63,829 bases of DNA from Methylobacterium sp. J-048 (GCF_022829515.1 NZ_JAKSYL010000046.1:1-63829), one strand, 5' to 3'. Counted from the first letter of the stretch, positions 27,387 to 37,613 are shown. The notes: generated from the letters alone by a model not told the origin. Program-made: numbers and translations.

Positions 27387-28109
27387 TCAGGATCCGCGCT
27401 TGTCGACCGAGCCCCGGCGCGCCTTGGCCCCGGCGATCTGCCGGAACCACTTGCGGTGATGCCGGTAGGCCCAACCGCCCGTCACCGTGCCCCGCACCAT
27501 CGCCCGGCCGGTGCCGCGCACCCAGATGCCGGCGTAGATGTGGACCACGATGATCGCGATGGCGATGACGGCGGCGAGCGAGTGGGCGAGCAGCGCCCAG
27601 CGCTGGGTCTCGATCGTGGTCAGGCCGCCGAAATAGGTGTTCCAGATCACCAGGCCGGTGACGAACATCACCCCGATCAGCGCGGTCTGGCCCCAGAACA
27701 CGCCCTTCTGGCCGGCGTTGTACTTGCCGAGCTCGGGCAGGCGGTCCTCCCGGTTGGTGACCACGTCACCGATCTTCATGGACCACGCGACATCGTCCTT
27801 GTTGGGGATGTTGAGCTTCCAGAAGCGCACGAACAGGAAGAAGAAGCTCACCGCCAGGGCGACGCCGAACCACGGATGGATCGCGCGCGTCGCCTGCCCG
27901 CCGCCGAACAGGCCGGTCAGCGAGAACAGGTAGGGCGTGAACATCGCCAGCCCCGAGAGGGTCAGCAGGGTGAACAGGATCGCGGTGATCCAGTGGTTCA
28001 CGCGCTGCACCCCGGTGTAGCGCGGGACGTACATCACCTCCGGCGTTTCGCCCTTGGCGTGGTGCAGCGGGCGGGAATCACCGCCCCGGATATCGTTCTG
28101 GCTCGTCAT
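27387..28109 (-). CDS. fdoI: Formate dehydrogenase gamma subunit (cytochrome b556)
   Basis: The 240-residue membrane subunit carries b-type haems and passes electrons from the beta subunit to quinone. Four hydrophobic segments are seen: 'HWITAILFTLLTLSGLAMF', 'FGVALAVSFFFLFVRFW', 'TALIGVMFVTGLVIW' and 'LAAVIAIAIIVVHIYAGIW', with haem-ligand candidates His35 (first segment) and His in the second and fourth. It corresponds to E. coli FdoI/FdnI and to the third subunit of the Methylobacterium FDH3 type. A 319-base gap with repeats separates it from the beta-subunit gene. Confidence 0.9.
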   Translation of the reverse strand: MTSQNDIRGGDSRPLHHAKGETPEVMYVPRYTGVQRVNHWITAILFTLLTLSGLAMFTPYLFSLTGLFGGGQATRAIHPWFGVALAVSFFFLFVRFWKLNIPNKDDVAWSMKIGDVVTNREDRLPELGKYNAGQKGVFWGQTALIGVMFVTGLVIWNTYFGGLTTIETQRWALLAHSLAAVIAIAIIVVHIYAGIWVRGTGRAMVRGTVTGGWAYRHHRKWFRQIAGAKARRGSVDKRGS

Positions 28110-28428
28110 CGGCCTTCTCGCGCCTGACGGGGCCGGCTCCGCGGCGCGGATCGACCCTGAAACTTGATGTAGGGCGGCATGGCCTCGACGGCGCCACCCT
28201 GTCGATTCCGGATCCGCGCCGCCGTCCCTTCCCCCTCTGCGGGGGAAGGTGGCCTCTGCGTCAGCAGAGGTCGGGCCGGGACGAAGTCCTGCAAGAGGGG
28301 AACCCGGGTTCAGGACACGGCGCGATGGGCATGACGGGGAGCCCCCCCATCCTGCACCGTCGCTCCCCTCTCCCGACCCGCTCCGCGGGCCACCCTCGCC
28401 CGCAGAGGGGGGAGGGTGACCGTCGCGT
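28110..28428. other. Gap inside the formate dehydrogenase operon, with repeats
   Basis: No gene is seen. It contains a hairpin 'CCTTCCCCC..GGGGGAAGG' at about 28228-28250 and a second GC-rich inverted repeat near 28365-28415. The repeats could stabilise or partly end the transcript between fdoH and fdoI, allowing unequal amounts of subunits; this is inference. Confidence 0.5.
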
Positions 28429-29367
28429 CTAGTGCGGCCGTGCCTCGCCGCCGCCGGTCTCGCCGCGGCGCTTGGCTTGGTCGTACTCGACCGCCTCTTC
28501 CTCTTCCTCGGGCACGACCTCGTTCGGGCCGGCCGTCACGTAGTGGAAGAAGCCCGCGACCGCAGCAAAGCCCATCGCGGCGAGCCCGAACACCTTGGCG
28601 CCGCCCTTCCAGAAGGCCACCAGCGGCGAGATCTTCGGGTCGTTCGGCAGGCCGGCATAGAGGCTCGGCTGGTCGGCGTGGTGCAGGACGTACATGACGT
28701 GCGTGCCGCCGACGCCGGCCGGGTCGTAGAGGCCGGCATGCTGGAAGCCGCGCGACTTCAGGTCCTCGACGCGGGTCTCGGCCTGCTCGATCATCGCCTG
28801 CTTGGTGCCGAACATGATCGAGCCGGTCGGGCACGCCTTGGCGCAGGCCGGAGCCTGACCCACTGCGACCCGGTCCGAGCACAGGGTGCACTTGTACGCC
28901 TTGTGATCGGTCTGGCTGATGCGCGGGATGTTGAACGGGCAGCCCTTCACGCAGTAGCCGCAGCCGATGCAGTTCTCCTCGATGAAGTCGACGATGCCGT
29001 TGGAGTACTGCACGATCGCGCCCGGAGACGGGCACGCCTTGAGGCAGCCCGGCTCGGTGCAGTGCATGCAGCCGTCCTTGCGGATCAGCCATTCGAGGTT
29101 CTGGGTCTCCGGGTTCTCGTACTCGGTGAACCGCATCAGGGTCCACGACTTCGGGGTGAGGTCGTGGGGGTTGTCGTAGACACCGCGATTGATCCCGATG
29201 TCGTCGCGCAGGTCGTTCCACTCTTCGCAGGCCGACTGGCAGGCCTTGCAGCCGATGCACTTCGACACGTCGATGAGCTTGGCGACCTCCACCTGGCGGC
29301 GGATCTCCGGCGGCGTCTCCGTGGAGGCGGAGCGCTGGCGGATATCGAGGGAGCTGTAATCGGCCAT
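28429..29367 (-). CDS. fdoH: Formate dehydrogenase beta subunit (iron-sulfur)
   Basis: The 312-residue electron-transfer subunit holds four [4Fe-4S] clusters, seen as four ordered Cys groups: '[14 protein letters not shown]', '[14 protein letters not shown]', '[14 protein letters not shown]' and '[20 protein letters not shown]'. A single C-terminal membrane anchor ('[19 protein letters not shown]', about residues 252-270) fixes it to the periplasmic face, followed by a Glu-rich tail. It starts 13 bases after the alpha-subunit stop. Confidence 0.93.
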   Translation of the reverse strand: MADYSSLDIRQRSASTETPPEIRRQVEVAKLIDVSKCIGCKACQSACEEWNDLRDDIGINRGVYDNPHDLTPKSWTLMRFTEYENPETQNLEWLIRKDGCMHCTEPGCLKACPSPGAIVQYSNGIVDFIEENCIGCGYCVKGCPFNIPRISQTDHKAYKCTLCSDRVAVGQAPACAKACPTGSIMFGTKQAMIEQAETRVEDLKSRGFQHAGLYDPAGVGGTHVMYVLHHADQPSLYAGLPNDPKISPLVAFWKGGAKVFGLAAMGFAAVAGFFHYVTAGPNEVVPEEEEEAVEYDQAKRRGETGGGEARPH

Positions 29368-29380
29368 GATCTCGAGCTCC

Positions 29381-32300
29381 TCAGGCGACCGCGTCGGACG
29401 GCGGCGTGGTCGGCTCGATATTCACGAGCCAGGCCTTGAACTCCGGCGTCTCGGTGTTCGCGTCACCCACCACGGGCGTCAGCGAGTTCGGGTGCCATCC
29501 TTTCTTCGTCAGGCCCATGAAGCCCCAGTGCTGCGGGATGCCGACGACGTGGACGGGCTTGCCGTCGCAGATCAGCGGCTTGATCCGCTTGGTCACCACC
29601 GCCTTGGCCTTCAGCGAGCCGCGCTTCGACCAGACGCGGACCCAGCCGCCCTTGGCGATGCCCTTCTCCTTCGCGAGCTCTTCCGAGATCTCCACGAAGG
29701 CCTCCGGCTGGAGGATCGCGTTGATCCGGGCGTGCTTGGTCCAGCCGTGGAAGTGCTCGGTGAGGCGGTAGCTGGTGGCCGCGTAGGGGAACTCCGTCGC
29801 GTCGCCGAGATCGGCCAGGTCGTCCTTGAAGATCCGGGCCGCCGGGGCGCCCTTGATCTTCGGGAACGGGATGTTGGCCATCGGCGACTCGAACGGCTCG
29901 TAATGCGTCGGGAACGGCCCGTCGCGCATGAGCCCCCGGGTCCACAGGCGGGCGACGCCCTCCTGGTTCAGGATGAACGGCCCGACGCCCTTATCGGGGG
30001 CGACGGTGACGCCGTAATCCGGCACGTCGAAGCCGATCCACTGCTTGCCGTTCCACTCGATGAGCTTCTTCTTCTCCGACCAGGGCTTGCCCTCCGGGTC
30101 GCAGGAGGCCCGGTTGTAGAGCACGCGCCGGTTGGCCGGCCACGCGAAGGCCCAGTTCGGGGCGATGCCGCGGTCGCCGGGATCATTGTTGTCCCGGCGG
30201 GCCATAGTGTTGCCCTTCTCGGTGTAGCAGCCCGAGTAGATCCAGCACCCGCAGGCGGTGGTGCCGTCGTCCTTGAGCTGGGCGAAGCCGTCGAGCTGCT
30301 TGCCCGCCGGGATGATCGTCCCGTTGAGGTCCGGCGTCGGCGCCACCGTGTAGCCGTTCAGCTCGCGGGCGAGCTCGGTGGGCGTCGGCGACTCGGCGAT
30401 GGCGTAGTCCCACTTCAGGTTGAGGATCGCGTCCGGGAACGCGCCGCCATCCTTCTTGTAGGCCGCCTTCACGCGGAGGAAGATCTCCGACATGATCTCG
30501 ATGTCCGAGCGGCACTCGCCCGGAGCCTCCTGCGCCTGCCAGTGCCACTGCAGCCAGCGGCTGGAGTTCGACAGCGAGCCTTCCTCCTCCACGAACAGGG
30601 TGGTCGGCAGCTCGAACACCTCGGTCTGGATCTTGGTCGGATCGACGTCGTTGTACTCGCCGTGGTTCTCCCAGAACCGGGCGGTCTCCGTCTTGAGCGG
30701 ATCCATCACCACGATGAACTTCATCTTGGAGAAGGCGTCCGTCATCTTGGCGCGGTTCGGGAACGACAGCAGGGGGTTGAAGCCCTGGATGATGTAGCCC
30801 GTCATCTTGCCCTGCTTGGCGAGCTCGAACCCACGGATCACGTCGTAGGTCGGCACGTCGAGCTTGGGCAGGTAATCGTAGGCCCAGTCGTTCTCCTTCG
30901 TCGCTTTGTCGCCCCACATCATCTTCTGGAACGAGACGAAGAACTTGTTGTAGTTCTGCCAGTAGCTGGTCTGGCCCGGACGCAGCGGCTTGAACTGCCG
31001 CTTGGCGATGTAGCTCGCGTAGTCCGGCTCCTTCTCCACGGGCAGGTTGAGATAGCCCGGGATCAGGTTCGACATCAGCCCGAGATCGGTCAGCCCCTGG
31101 ATGTTGGAGTGACCGCGCAGGGCCTGCATGCCGCCGCCGAGCATGCCGATGTTGCCCAAGAGCGTCTGGACGATGCACATCGCCCGGATGTTCTGCGAGC
31201 CCTTGGAGTGGTGCGTCCAGCCGAGCGCGTAGAGCGAGGCCATCGTCCGCTCAGGGGAGGACGTGGTCGCGATCATCTCGCAGACCTTCAGGAAGGTCTC
31301 CTTGGGCGAGCCGCAGATCCGCTCCACCATCTCCGGCGTGTAGATGGCGATGTGCTTCTTCAGGAGCTGCATGACGCAGCGCGGATGCTGCATCGTCTCG
31401 TCGACGACGGCGTAGCCGTCGGGACCGATCTCGTAGTCCCAGGTGGTCTTGTCGTAGTCGCGCTTCTCGGCGTCGTAGCCGGCGAACAGGCCCTCGCTGA
31501 AATCGTAGCCCTCGCGGACCACGTAGCCCGCGTTGGAATAGGCCGCGACGTAGCGGTGCTGCAGCTTGTCGTTGTCGATCAGGTACTTCGCGACGCCCGA
31601 CAGGAACGCGATGTCCGACCCCTGCCGGATCGGGCAGTACAGGTCGGCCACCGACGCCGTGCGGGTGAAGCGCGGGTCGACGACGATGAGCTTGGCGTTG
31701 TTATGGGCCTTCGCCTCGACGACCCACTTGAATCCGCACGGATGCGCTTCGGCGGCATTGCCGCCCATCACGGTAATCACGTCCGCGTGCTTGATGTCCA
31801 TCCAGAGGTTGGTCATCGCACCGCGTCCGAAGGAGGGCGCCAAACTGGCGACCGACGGACCGTGTCAAACCCTGGCCTGGTTATCGAAGACCAGGGCCCC
31901 CATGCTTCGGACTGTCTTGTAGGTCAGCCAGGCCGTCTCGTTGGTGGTTGCGGAGGCGCCGAGGAAGCCCGTCGTGGTCCAGCGGTTGACCGTGAGCTCT
32001 TCGTTCTTGGCCAGGAAGTTCTTGTCCCGATCCTCCTTGAGGAGGGCCGCGATCCGGTCCAGCGCGAAGTCCCAGGAGACGCGCTTGAACTCGGAGGTGC
32101 CGGGGGCGCGGTACAGCGGGTACTTGGTGCGGGTCTCGGCATGCACGAAGTCGAGCAGCGCCGAGCCCTTCGGGCAGAGCGTGCCGCGGTTGACCGGGTG
32201 ATCGGGATCACCCTCGACATGCATCACCGAGGAGCGCGCGTTCTTCGAGCGGTCGCCCAGGCTGTACAGGATGACGCCGCACGCCACCGAGCAATACGGG

Positions 32301-32461
32301 CACGTGTTGCGGGTCTCGCGCATCTGCGCGAGCTTGAACGGCCGCACCGCGGCGGCCATGGCCGGCTGGAGGCCGCCGAAGCCGAGTGCGCCGAGGGAGC
32401 CGCCCGCGAGACCGGCGCCGGCCCCTTTGAGCAGGCCACGCCTAGAGACCTGGACCGTCAT
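29381..32461 (-). CDS. fdoG: Formate dehydrogenase alpha subunit, selenoprotein
   Basis: This 1,026-residue molybdopterin subunit oxidises formate to CO2 in the periplasm. A twin-arginine signal is visible ('SRRGLLKG'), then a [4Fe-4S] site ('[10 protein letters not shown]' with 'LCPKGSAL'). Codon 199 (31865-31867) is TGA in frame: the product reads 'DNQARV', then the stop, then '[19 protein letters not shown]', which matches E. coli FdnG around its selenocysteine. The reading frame continues unbroken on either side, so this is not a frameshift or pseudogene. The start has a strong AAGGAGCGG sequence just upstream. The order alpha-beta-gamma-fdhE matches the Methylobacterium FDH3 type. Confidence 0.93.
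31825..31867 (-). promoter_or_regulatory. Selenocysteine TGA codon with SECIS hairpin
   Basis: Numbering the T of TGA (31867) as 1, the message has a hairpin with stem CGCCA/TGGCG (31846-31850 with 31838-31842), a 3-base loop, and an outer GG/CC pair separated by one bulged base. The bulged base is U at position 17 and the loop carries G23 and U24, the three bases recognised by SelB in the E. coli element. This supports co-translational selenocysteine insertion. Confidence 0.85.
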
Positions 32462-32613
32462 CTCCGCTCCTTAAAGCGATCTGGTATAATTCCAGGGTGT
32501 CCCAAAAAAGCGTGCACGAGGCAAGTGCGGTTGCGTGACACAGCGACCGGCTCTGTCTTGAGACGGCCCGCACGTTCGAATGCCGGCTATCATCCTGCAA
32601 AAGCAAGTGTTTT

Positions 32614-32991
32614 TTATTTCGATGGTGCGGCCGGATTGCTGCCGGAGGGGCCGCCCGTGCGGTGGTCCAGCGGCGCCTGCGGCTCTGTTGCCGAGGAGCC
32701 GCCCGGATCCGCCTTGGGAACGGGTCGGTTGGCATTCTCGCCGATCGACTTGCCGCCCGGGTCCGGCGCGTCCTTGGCCGCCGACTGTTCCCGGGGGACC
32801 GGCGCCTGGCTCCAGCCGTCCTGGGCGCTGCGGTCCTTGTCGCCCATCGCGTCCATGCCTTTGATCTCGCCGGGCTTGGTCTGCGCCAGGCAGGGACTTG
32901 CCGCCGTCAGCGCCAGGAGCGCCATCAGGGTCAGGGACATCGAGCGGGACACGGGGCGGATCCGATCTGCGTGAGGGGTCATGCCCGGCAA
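32614..32991 (-). CDS. Small exported protein of unknown function
   Basis: A 125-residue frame with a signal peptide ('MSLTLMALLALTAASPCLAQ' if the internal Met at 32940 is the start) followed by a highly charged, Pro/Gly/Ser-rich and probably disordered mature region. No family is recognised. Starts at 32991, 32982 and 32940 are all possible. It lies upstream of fdoG on the same strand but is separated by 152 bases. Confidence 0.5.
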   Translation of the reverse strand: MPGMTPHADRIRPVSRSMSLTLMALLALTAASPCLAQTKPGEIKGMDAMGDKDRSAQDGWSQAPVPREQSAAKDAPDPGGKSIGENANRPVPKADPGGSSATEPQAPLDHRTGGPSGSNPAAPSK

Positions 32992-33097
32992 CGTGCCCCC
33001 GGGTCGGCCAGTTCCGGCCCTGAGGCGGACCGGCGTGACGGCTTCTTAACCAAGCCTTGCCACTCTCAGGGCGGGGACGTGCGAGGGAGTCGGGATC

Positions 33098-33283
33098 ATG
33101 ACGAAGACGCATCCGGATCGTCCGTCCGAAGGGGCAGCCGCCGCGCCCGCGGTCTCGCTCAGCCCGAGCGTGCGCCGGCATCTCGGCCAGACCCTGCGCT
33201 CGGCCTTCGCCGACACGCTCGCCGCCCCGATCAACCCGCGCCTCGAAGCCCTGGTCGAGCAGCTCGCCAAGCCGAAGCCTTGA
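33098..33283 (+). CDS. Small NepR-like protein
   Basis: The 61-residue product has a disordered N-terminal third and then 'RRHLGQTLRSAFADTL' and 'PINPRLEALVEQL'. This fits the two-helix NepR pattern (helix with LGxxLR..[FY]xD, a Pro-[IV]-xx-R linker, then RLxxLxxQL). NepR proteins are anti-sigma factors of EcfG in the alphaproteobacterial general stress response, and Methylobacterium genomes usually carry several. No PhyR or EcfG gene is adjacent. The assignment rests on pattern alone. Confidence 0.5.
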   Translation: MTKTHPDRPSEGAAAAPAVSLSPSVRRHLGQTLRSAFADTLAAPINPRLEALVEQLAKPKP

Positions 33284-33372
33284 GCAGGGAGCCCTTTCAA
33301 GGCGTTTGACCCGAACTGTCTCGCTTGCCGCATATGTCGGGTCTTTGCAGCCGCAGCGCGATCAACCTCCCT

Positions 33373-33410
33373 GTCATTCCAGGGCCGCGAGACGGCACCC
33401 CGGAACGACG
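33373..33410. repeat. Solo or decayed arm of the palindromic element
   Basis: It begins GTCATTCCAGGGCCGCGA and matches, with several differences, the left arm of copy B (inverse of copy A). No matching second arm was found nearby. Confidence 0.45.
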
Positions 33411-33708
33411 AGATCGGTACTGAAACGACAGAGCCGATCTCAAACGCCTAGAAAGTGCGGATCGCGATCGGAATTCCGGATCGCGACCGATGACCGGATC
33501 GCACGAGTCGGCATGTGCGCCATCGCACACAAGTTCGTTCTTTCTACGAAACCCGTCCACGCGCTGATATTCTTCTCCATGCGATGCGCACGGGAGAAAA
33601 TCCATGCCTTCTTCCGGCATACGCCTCTGAGAGCGCTTGTGTTCCTGCGGGATCCGTCGATCCTGCACCCGGCGAAGGCCGACGCGAACACGCCCCTAAG
33701 ACTTGACT

Positions 33709-33728
33709 TCGTTCGATAAAACGAACGA
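33709..33728. promoter_or_regulatory. Perfect 7-bp inverted repeat before the sulfate operon
   Basis: TCGTTCG (33709-33715) and CGAACGA (33722-33728) are exact reverse complements around six A/T bases. The site overlaps the end of a TTGACT sequence (33703-33708) that could serve as a -35 element and lies 64 bases before the start of the sulfate-binding protein gene. It is a good candidate operator for sulfur control; the regulator is unknown. Confidence 0.55.
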
Positions 33729-33791
33729 TCCAGGCTCTTCCGGGTGCGCTCTTCTGCGGCGCAGCCGTCGGCGGCTGGGAGAGCGGGCGTG

Positions 33792-34820
33792 ATGAAGAAC
33801 GGTGCGGTCAGGAACCGGGCTCTCGGGCTGACGATGCTGGTCGGTGCCGGCCTGGTGTCCTGCCTCCTGCCGGCCCAGGCCGAGACCGCGCTGCTGAACG
33901 TCTCCTACGACCCGACCCGGGAACTCTACCGCGACATCAACGCGGTGTTCGCCGAGGAATGGAAGGCCAAGACCGGCGAGGCGATCACGGTGCGCGCCTC
34001 GCATGGCGGCTCGGGCGCGCAGGCCCGCACGGTGATCGACGGCGTCGACGCCGACGTGGTCACGCTGGGCATCCCGTCGGACATCGACGCCATCGCCAAG
34101 CTCACCCACAAGATCCCCGACGACTGGCGGACCAAGCTCCCCAACGAGGCCACGCCCTACACCTCGACGGTGGTGTTCCTGGTCCGCAAGGGCAACCCGA
34201 AGGGCGTGAAGGACTGGGCCGACCTGACCAAGCCGGACGTGAAGGTGATCACTCCGAATCCCAAGACCTCGGCCGGCGGTCGCTGGAACTTCCTGGCCGC
34301 CTGGGGCTACGCCTACGGCCAGGACAAGGACGCCGCCAAGGCCGACGCCTTCGTGGGCCAGATCTACAAGAACGTGCCGGTGCTCGACACCGGGGCCCGG
34401 GGCTCCACGGTGACCTTCGCGCAGCGCGGGCTCGGCGACGTGCTCCCGACCTGGGAGAACGAGGCCTACCTGGTGCTGCAGGAATTCGGCGCGGAAAAAT
34501 TCGACATCGTGTCGCCGCCGACCTCGATCTACGCCGAGCCGCCGGTGGCCCTCGTGGCGGCCAATGCCGAGCGCAAGGGCACCGCCAAGGCCGCCCAGGC
34601 CTATCTCGACTTCCTCTACAGCGACCGCGCGCAGGCGATCTTCGCCAAGCACCATTACCGCCCGATCCGCCGCGAGGCGGCGGCCCCGGCCGACCTCGCC
34701 CAGCTCCCCGAGATCAAGCTGTTCAAGATCGAGGATTATCAGGGCTCCTGGGACGAGATCCAGAAGCGGAACTTCGACGCCGGCGGCCTGTTCGACCGGT
34801 TGAGCCGGGCCGGCCGCTGA
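33792..34820 (+). CDS. sbp: Periplasmic sulfate-binding protein
   Basis: The 342-residue precursor has a signal peptide ending at 'LPAQA' (about residue 28). The mature protein matches Sbp/CysP: 'LLNVSYDPTRELYRDINA', 'ASHGGSGAQARTVIDG', 'PNPKTSAGGRWNFLAAWGYA', 'TGARGSTVTFAQRGLGDV' and 'WENEAYL'. It binds sulfate (or thiosulfate) and delivers it to the CysT-CysW-CysA importer encoded next. The ATG at 33792 is preferred over an upstream frame start at 33744. The cysT gene begins 10 bases after its stop. Confidence 0.94.
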   Translation: MKNGAVRNRALGLTMLVGAGLVSCLLPAQAETALLNVSYDPTRELYRDINAVFAEEWKAKTGEAITVRASHGGSGAQARTVIDGVDADVVTLGIPSDIDAIAKLTHKIPDDWRTKLPNEATPYTSTVVFLVRKGNPKGVKDWADLTKPDVKVITPNPKTSAGGRWNFLAAWGYAYGQDKDAAKADAFVGQIYKNVPVLDTGARGSTVTFAQRGLGDVLPTWENEAYLVLQEFGAEKFDIVSPPTSIYAEPPVALVAANAERKGTAKAAQAYLDFLYSDRAQAIFAKHHYRPIRREAAAPADLAQLPEIKLFKIEDYQGSWDEIQKRNFDAGGLFDRLSRAGR

Positions 34821-34830
34821 GGCGGGAACC

Positions 34831-35685
34831 ATGGTCGAGACGCCGCGCCGCAAACGCACCTTCCGCCGCCCGAGCGTGATCCCGGGCTTCGGGCTCAGCT
34901 TCGGCTACACGCTGACCTGCCTCGGGCTCATCGTGCTGCTGCCGCTCGCCGGGCTCGTCGCCAAGGCGTCCGGCCTCGGCCTCTCGGGGATCTGGGACGT
35001 CGCCACGGACCCGCGGGTCTCCAGCGCCCTGCGGCTGAGCTTCGGCGTCTCCGCGGTCGCGGCGCTCGTGGCCTCGGTCTTCGGCTTCCTGGTCGCCTGG
35101 GTGCTGACCCGCTACCGTTTCCCGGGGCGCAAGCTCGTCGACGCCGCCGTCGACCTGCCCTTCGCGCTGCCGACCGCGGTGGCCGGCATCGCGCTGGCCT
35201 CGCTCTACGCGCCGGACGGCCTGCTCGGCGCGCCGCTCGCCCGGCTCGGCATCCAGGCGGCCTACACGCCGGTCGGCATCTTCATCGCCATGGTGTTCAT
35301 CGGGCTGCCCTTCGCGGTGCGGACCGTGCAGCCGCTGATCGCCGAGATCGACAAGGAGATCGAGGAGGCGTCCGCCACCCTCGGGGCCAACCGGTTCGCG
35401 ACCCTGACCAAGGTGGTGCTGCCGCCCCTGATCCCGGCGGTGCTGACCGGCTTCGCCATGGCGTTCGCCCGGGGGGTCGGCGAGTACGGCTCGATCATCT
35501 TCATCGCCGGCAACCTGCCCTACGTGTCGGAGATCGCGCCGCTCTTGATCGTGATCAAGCTGTCCGAGTTCGACTACGGCGGGGCGGCGGCGATCGCCAC
35601 GATCATGCTGGGCATCTCGTTCCTGACCCTGCTCGCCATCAACCTGATCCAGACCTGGAGTCGGAGGCGCTTCGGCTATGTCTGA
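34831..35685 (+). CDS. cysT: Sulfate ABC transporter permease CysT
   Basis: A 284-residue inner-membrane permease with about six hydrophobic segments. The cytoplasmic EAA loop that docks to CysA is '[18 protein letters not shown]'. '[20 protein letters not shown]' is a typical CysT/CysU segment. It pairs with CysW; the two genes overlap by 8 bases, which suggests coupled translation. Confidence 0.94.
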   Translation: MVETPRRKRTFRRPSVIPGFGLSFGYTLTCLGLIVLLPLAGLVAKASGLGLSGIWDVATDPRVSSALRLSFGVSAVAALVASVFGFLVAWVLTRYRFPGRKLVDAAVDLPFALPTAVAGIALASLYAPDGLLGAPLARLGIQAAYTPVGIFIAMVFIGLPFAVRTVQPLIAEIDKEIEEASATLGANRFATLTKVVLPPLIPAVLTGFAMAFARGVGEYGSIIFIAGNLPYVSEIAPLLIVIKLSEFDYGGAAAIATIMLGISFLTLLAINLIQTWSRRRFGYV

Positions 35686-36559
35686 GATCTTCTCGCCGAC
35701 CGTGGCACCCCCTGTGCGGGCGGAGCCGGTCGCCTCGGAGGGGGCGGCCACCCGCACCGTGCTGATCGGGATCGCGATCGCCTTCCTGGCGCTGTTCCTG
35801 GTGCTGCCGCTGATCGCGGTGTTCACCCAGGCCTTCTCGAAGGGGGTCGAGGCCTTCCTGGCGGCGTTCCGGGAGCCGGATGCCTGGAGCGCGATCCGCC
35901 TGACGCTCACGGTGGCGGCGATCGCGGTGCCGTTCAACGTGGTGTTCGGCCTGGCGGCCTCCTGGGCGATCGCCAAGTTCGAGTTCCCCGGCAAGTCGCT
36001 GCTCATCACCCTGATCGACCTGCCGTTCTCGGTCTCGCCGGTGGTCTCGGGGCTGATCTACGTGCTGCTGTTCGGCTCGCAGGGCCTGTTCGGCACCTGG
36101 CTCGTGGATCACGGGATCCAGGTTCTGTTCGCCCTGCCGGGGATCGTGCTGGCGACCGTGTTCGTGACCTTCCCGTTCGTGGCCCGCGAGTTGATCCCGC
36201 TCATGCAGGAGCAGGGCTCCTCGGAGGAGGAGGCGGCCCTGACCCTCGGGGCCTCGGGCCTGCACGCGTTCCGCACGGTGACGCTACCCAACATCCGCTG
36301 GGGCCTGCTCTACAGCGTGCTCCTCTGCAATGCCCGGGCGATGGGCGAGTTCGGGGCGGTGTCGGTGGTGTCCGGCCACATCCGCGGCCTGACCAACACC
36401 ATCCCGCTCCACGTGGAGATCCTCTACAATGAGTACAACTTCGTCGCCGCCTTCGCCGTCGCTACGCTCCTCGCTGTCCTCGCCCTCATCACCCTCGTCC
36501 TCAAATCCTTCCTCGAGTGGCGCTTCGCGGGCGAGCTCGCGCACGGCCGATCTCACTGA
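35678..36559 (+). CDS. cysW: Sulfate ABC transporter permease CysW
   Basis: The 293-residue second permease of the sulfate importer. The EAA-type loop is '[18 protein letters not shown]' and '[20 protein letters not shown]' is the matching family segment. The C-terminal sequence ends '...[13 protein letters not shown]'. Its 3' end is rich in TCC and TCG codons in the +1 frame, which creates an artificial serine-rich start for the next gene if an internal ATG is used. Confidence 0.94.
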   Translation: MSEIFSPTVAPPVRAEPVASEGAATRTVLIGIAIAFLALFLVLPLIAVFTQAFSKGVEAFLAAFREPDAWSAIRLTLTVAAIAVPFNVVFGLAASWAIAKFEFPGKSLLITLIDLPFSVSPVVSGLIYVLLFGSQGLFGTWLVDHGIQVLFALPGIVLATVFVTFPFVARELIPLMQEQGSSEEEAALTLGASGLHAFRTVTLPNIRWGLLYSVLLCNARAMGEFGAVSVVSGHIRGLTNTIPLHVEILYNEYNFVAAFAVATLLAVLALITLVLKSFLEWRFAGELAHGRSH

Positions 36560-36566
36560 CAGCCCC

Positions 36567-37613
36567 TTGGACCGCCCCTCCACGGCGATCCGCGTCGAGG
36601 GCATCTCCAAGACCTTCGACACGGCCGCGGTGCTGCACGACCTGTCGATCGACGTGCGGGCGGGGGAGCTGCTCGGTCTGCTCGGTCCCTCGGGCTCGGG
36701 CAAGACGACGCTGCTGCGGATCATCGCCGGGCTCGACGCGCCGGACCGGGGCCGGATCCTGTTCGGCGACGACGACGCCACCGGCCTCGCCGTGCAGGAG
36801 CGGGCGGTGGGCTTCGTGTTCCAGCACTACGCCCTGTTCAAGCACATGAGCGTGGCCGACAACATCGCCTACGGCCTGAACGCCCGGCGCCGGGCCGACC
36901 GCCCGGCCAAGGCTGAGATCAAGCGCCGGGTCGGCGACCTGCTCGACCTGATCCGGCTCTCGGGCTTCGGCGACCGCTACCCGTCGCAGCTCTCCGGCGG
37001 CCAGCGCCAGCGGGTGGCGCTCGCCCGGGCGCTCGCGGTCGAGCCGCGGGTGCTGCTGCTGGACGAGCCCTTCGGCGCCCTCGACGCCCAGGTGCGCAAG
37101 GACCTGCGCCGCTGGCTGCGCGAGATCCACGACCGCACCGGCCAGACCACGATCTTCGTGACCCACGACCAGGACGAGGCCCTGGAGCTGTCGGACCGCG
37201 TCGCGGTGCTCGATCGCGGCCGCCTGGAGCAGGTCGGCACCCCGGACGAGGTCCAGGAGCACCCGGCCTCCGCGACCGTGATGAAGTTCCTGGGCGATCA
37301 CGTCGAGGTGGAAGCGCTGGCCGAGGGCGGCCGGGTGCTGGTGCGCGGCCGGGAGACGCCGGTGGCGGCGCCGGCCGGGACCATCGGCCCGGTCAAGCTC
37401 TACGTCCGGCCCTGGCAATTGCAGCTCGCCGAGCCCGAGGCGGCGCATCTCTCCGGCACCGTGCGCAGCTCCTACCGCACCCAGGGCCGCCAGCGGATCG
37501 AGGTGGTGGATATCGAGGGCCGGGTGCTGGCGGTGGAGGATTTCGACGGAATCCGTCACCCGGCCGGCCACCCGGTGGGGCTGCGGATCAACGGCGGGCA
37601 TGTGTTCGGGTGA
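36567..37613 (+). CDS. cysA: Sulfate ABC transporter ATP-binding protein CysA
   Basis: About 348 residues. The ATPase shows Walker A 'GPSGSGKTT', the signature 'LSGGQRQR', Walker B '[12 protein letters not shown]' and the switch His in 'THDQDEA'; a TOBE-like C-terminal domain follows. No ATG lies at the expected place, so a TTG at 36567, 7 bases after the cysW stop, is proposed. The ATG at 36429 would add 46 mostly Ser/Pro residues that are only the cysW 3' end read in another frame. Confidence 0.93.
   Translation: MDRPSTAIRVEGISKTFDTAAVLHDLSIDVRAGELLGLLGPSGSGKTTLLRIIAGLDAPDRGRILFGDDDATGLAVQERAVGFVFQHYALFKHMSVADNIAYGLNARRRADRPAKAEIKRRVGDLLDLIRLSGFGDRYPSQLSGGQRQRVALARALAVEPRVLLLDEPFGALDAQVRKDLRRWLREIHDRTGQTTIFVTHDQDEALELSDRVAVLDRGRLEQVGTPDEVQEHPASATVMKFLGDHVEVEALAEGGRVLVRGRETPVAAPAGTIGPVKLYVRPWQLQLAEPEAAHLSGTVRSSYRTQGRQRIEVVDIEGRVLAVEDFDGIRHPAGHPVGLRINGGHVFG

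Larger units (their letters stand above)
33284..33791. other. Intergenic region with atypical composition
   Basis: No supportable gene. About 33373-33410 resembles one arm of the palindromic element of copies A and B. The part 33430-33720 is less GC-rich and contains direct repeats of GGATCGCGA(T/C)CG near 33460-33500; frames on both strands are not recognised. A clean inverted repeat at 33709-33728 precedes the sulfate-binding protein gene. Confidence 0.55.

Noticed and set aside
31844..31867. Apparent stop codon or frameshift splitting the formate dehydrogenase alpha gene
   Set aside because: The TGA is in frame, occurs at the known selenocysteine position and is followed by a matching SECIS hairpin.
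29366..32974. 1,202-residue plus-strand frame opposite the formate dehydrogenase alpha gene
   Set aside because: Shadow of fdoG; no motifs and unlikely composition.
33440..33719. Short frames on both strands before the sulfate operon
   Set aside because: They overlap each other, lack ribosome sites and match nothing known.
36429..36566. ATG start at 36429 for cysA
   Set aside because: It would add a Ser/Pro-only leader that is the cysW 3' end in another frame; the TTG at 36567 gives a normal CysA.
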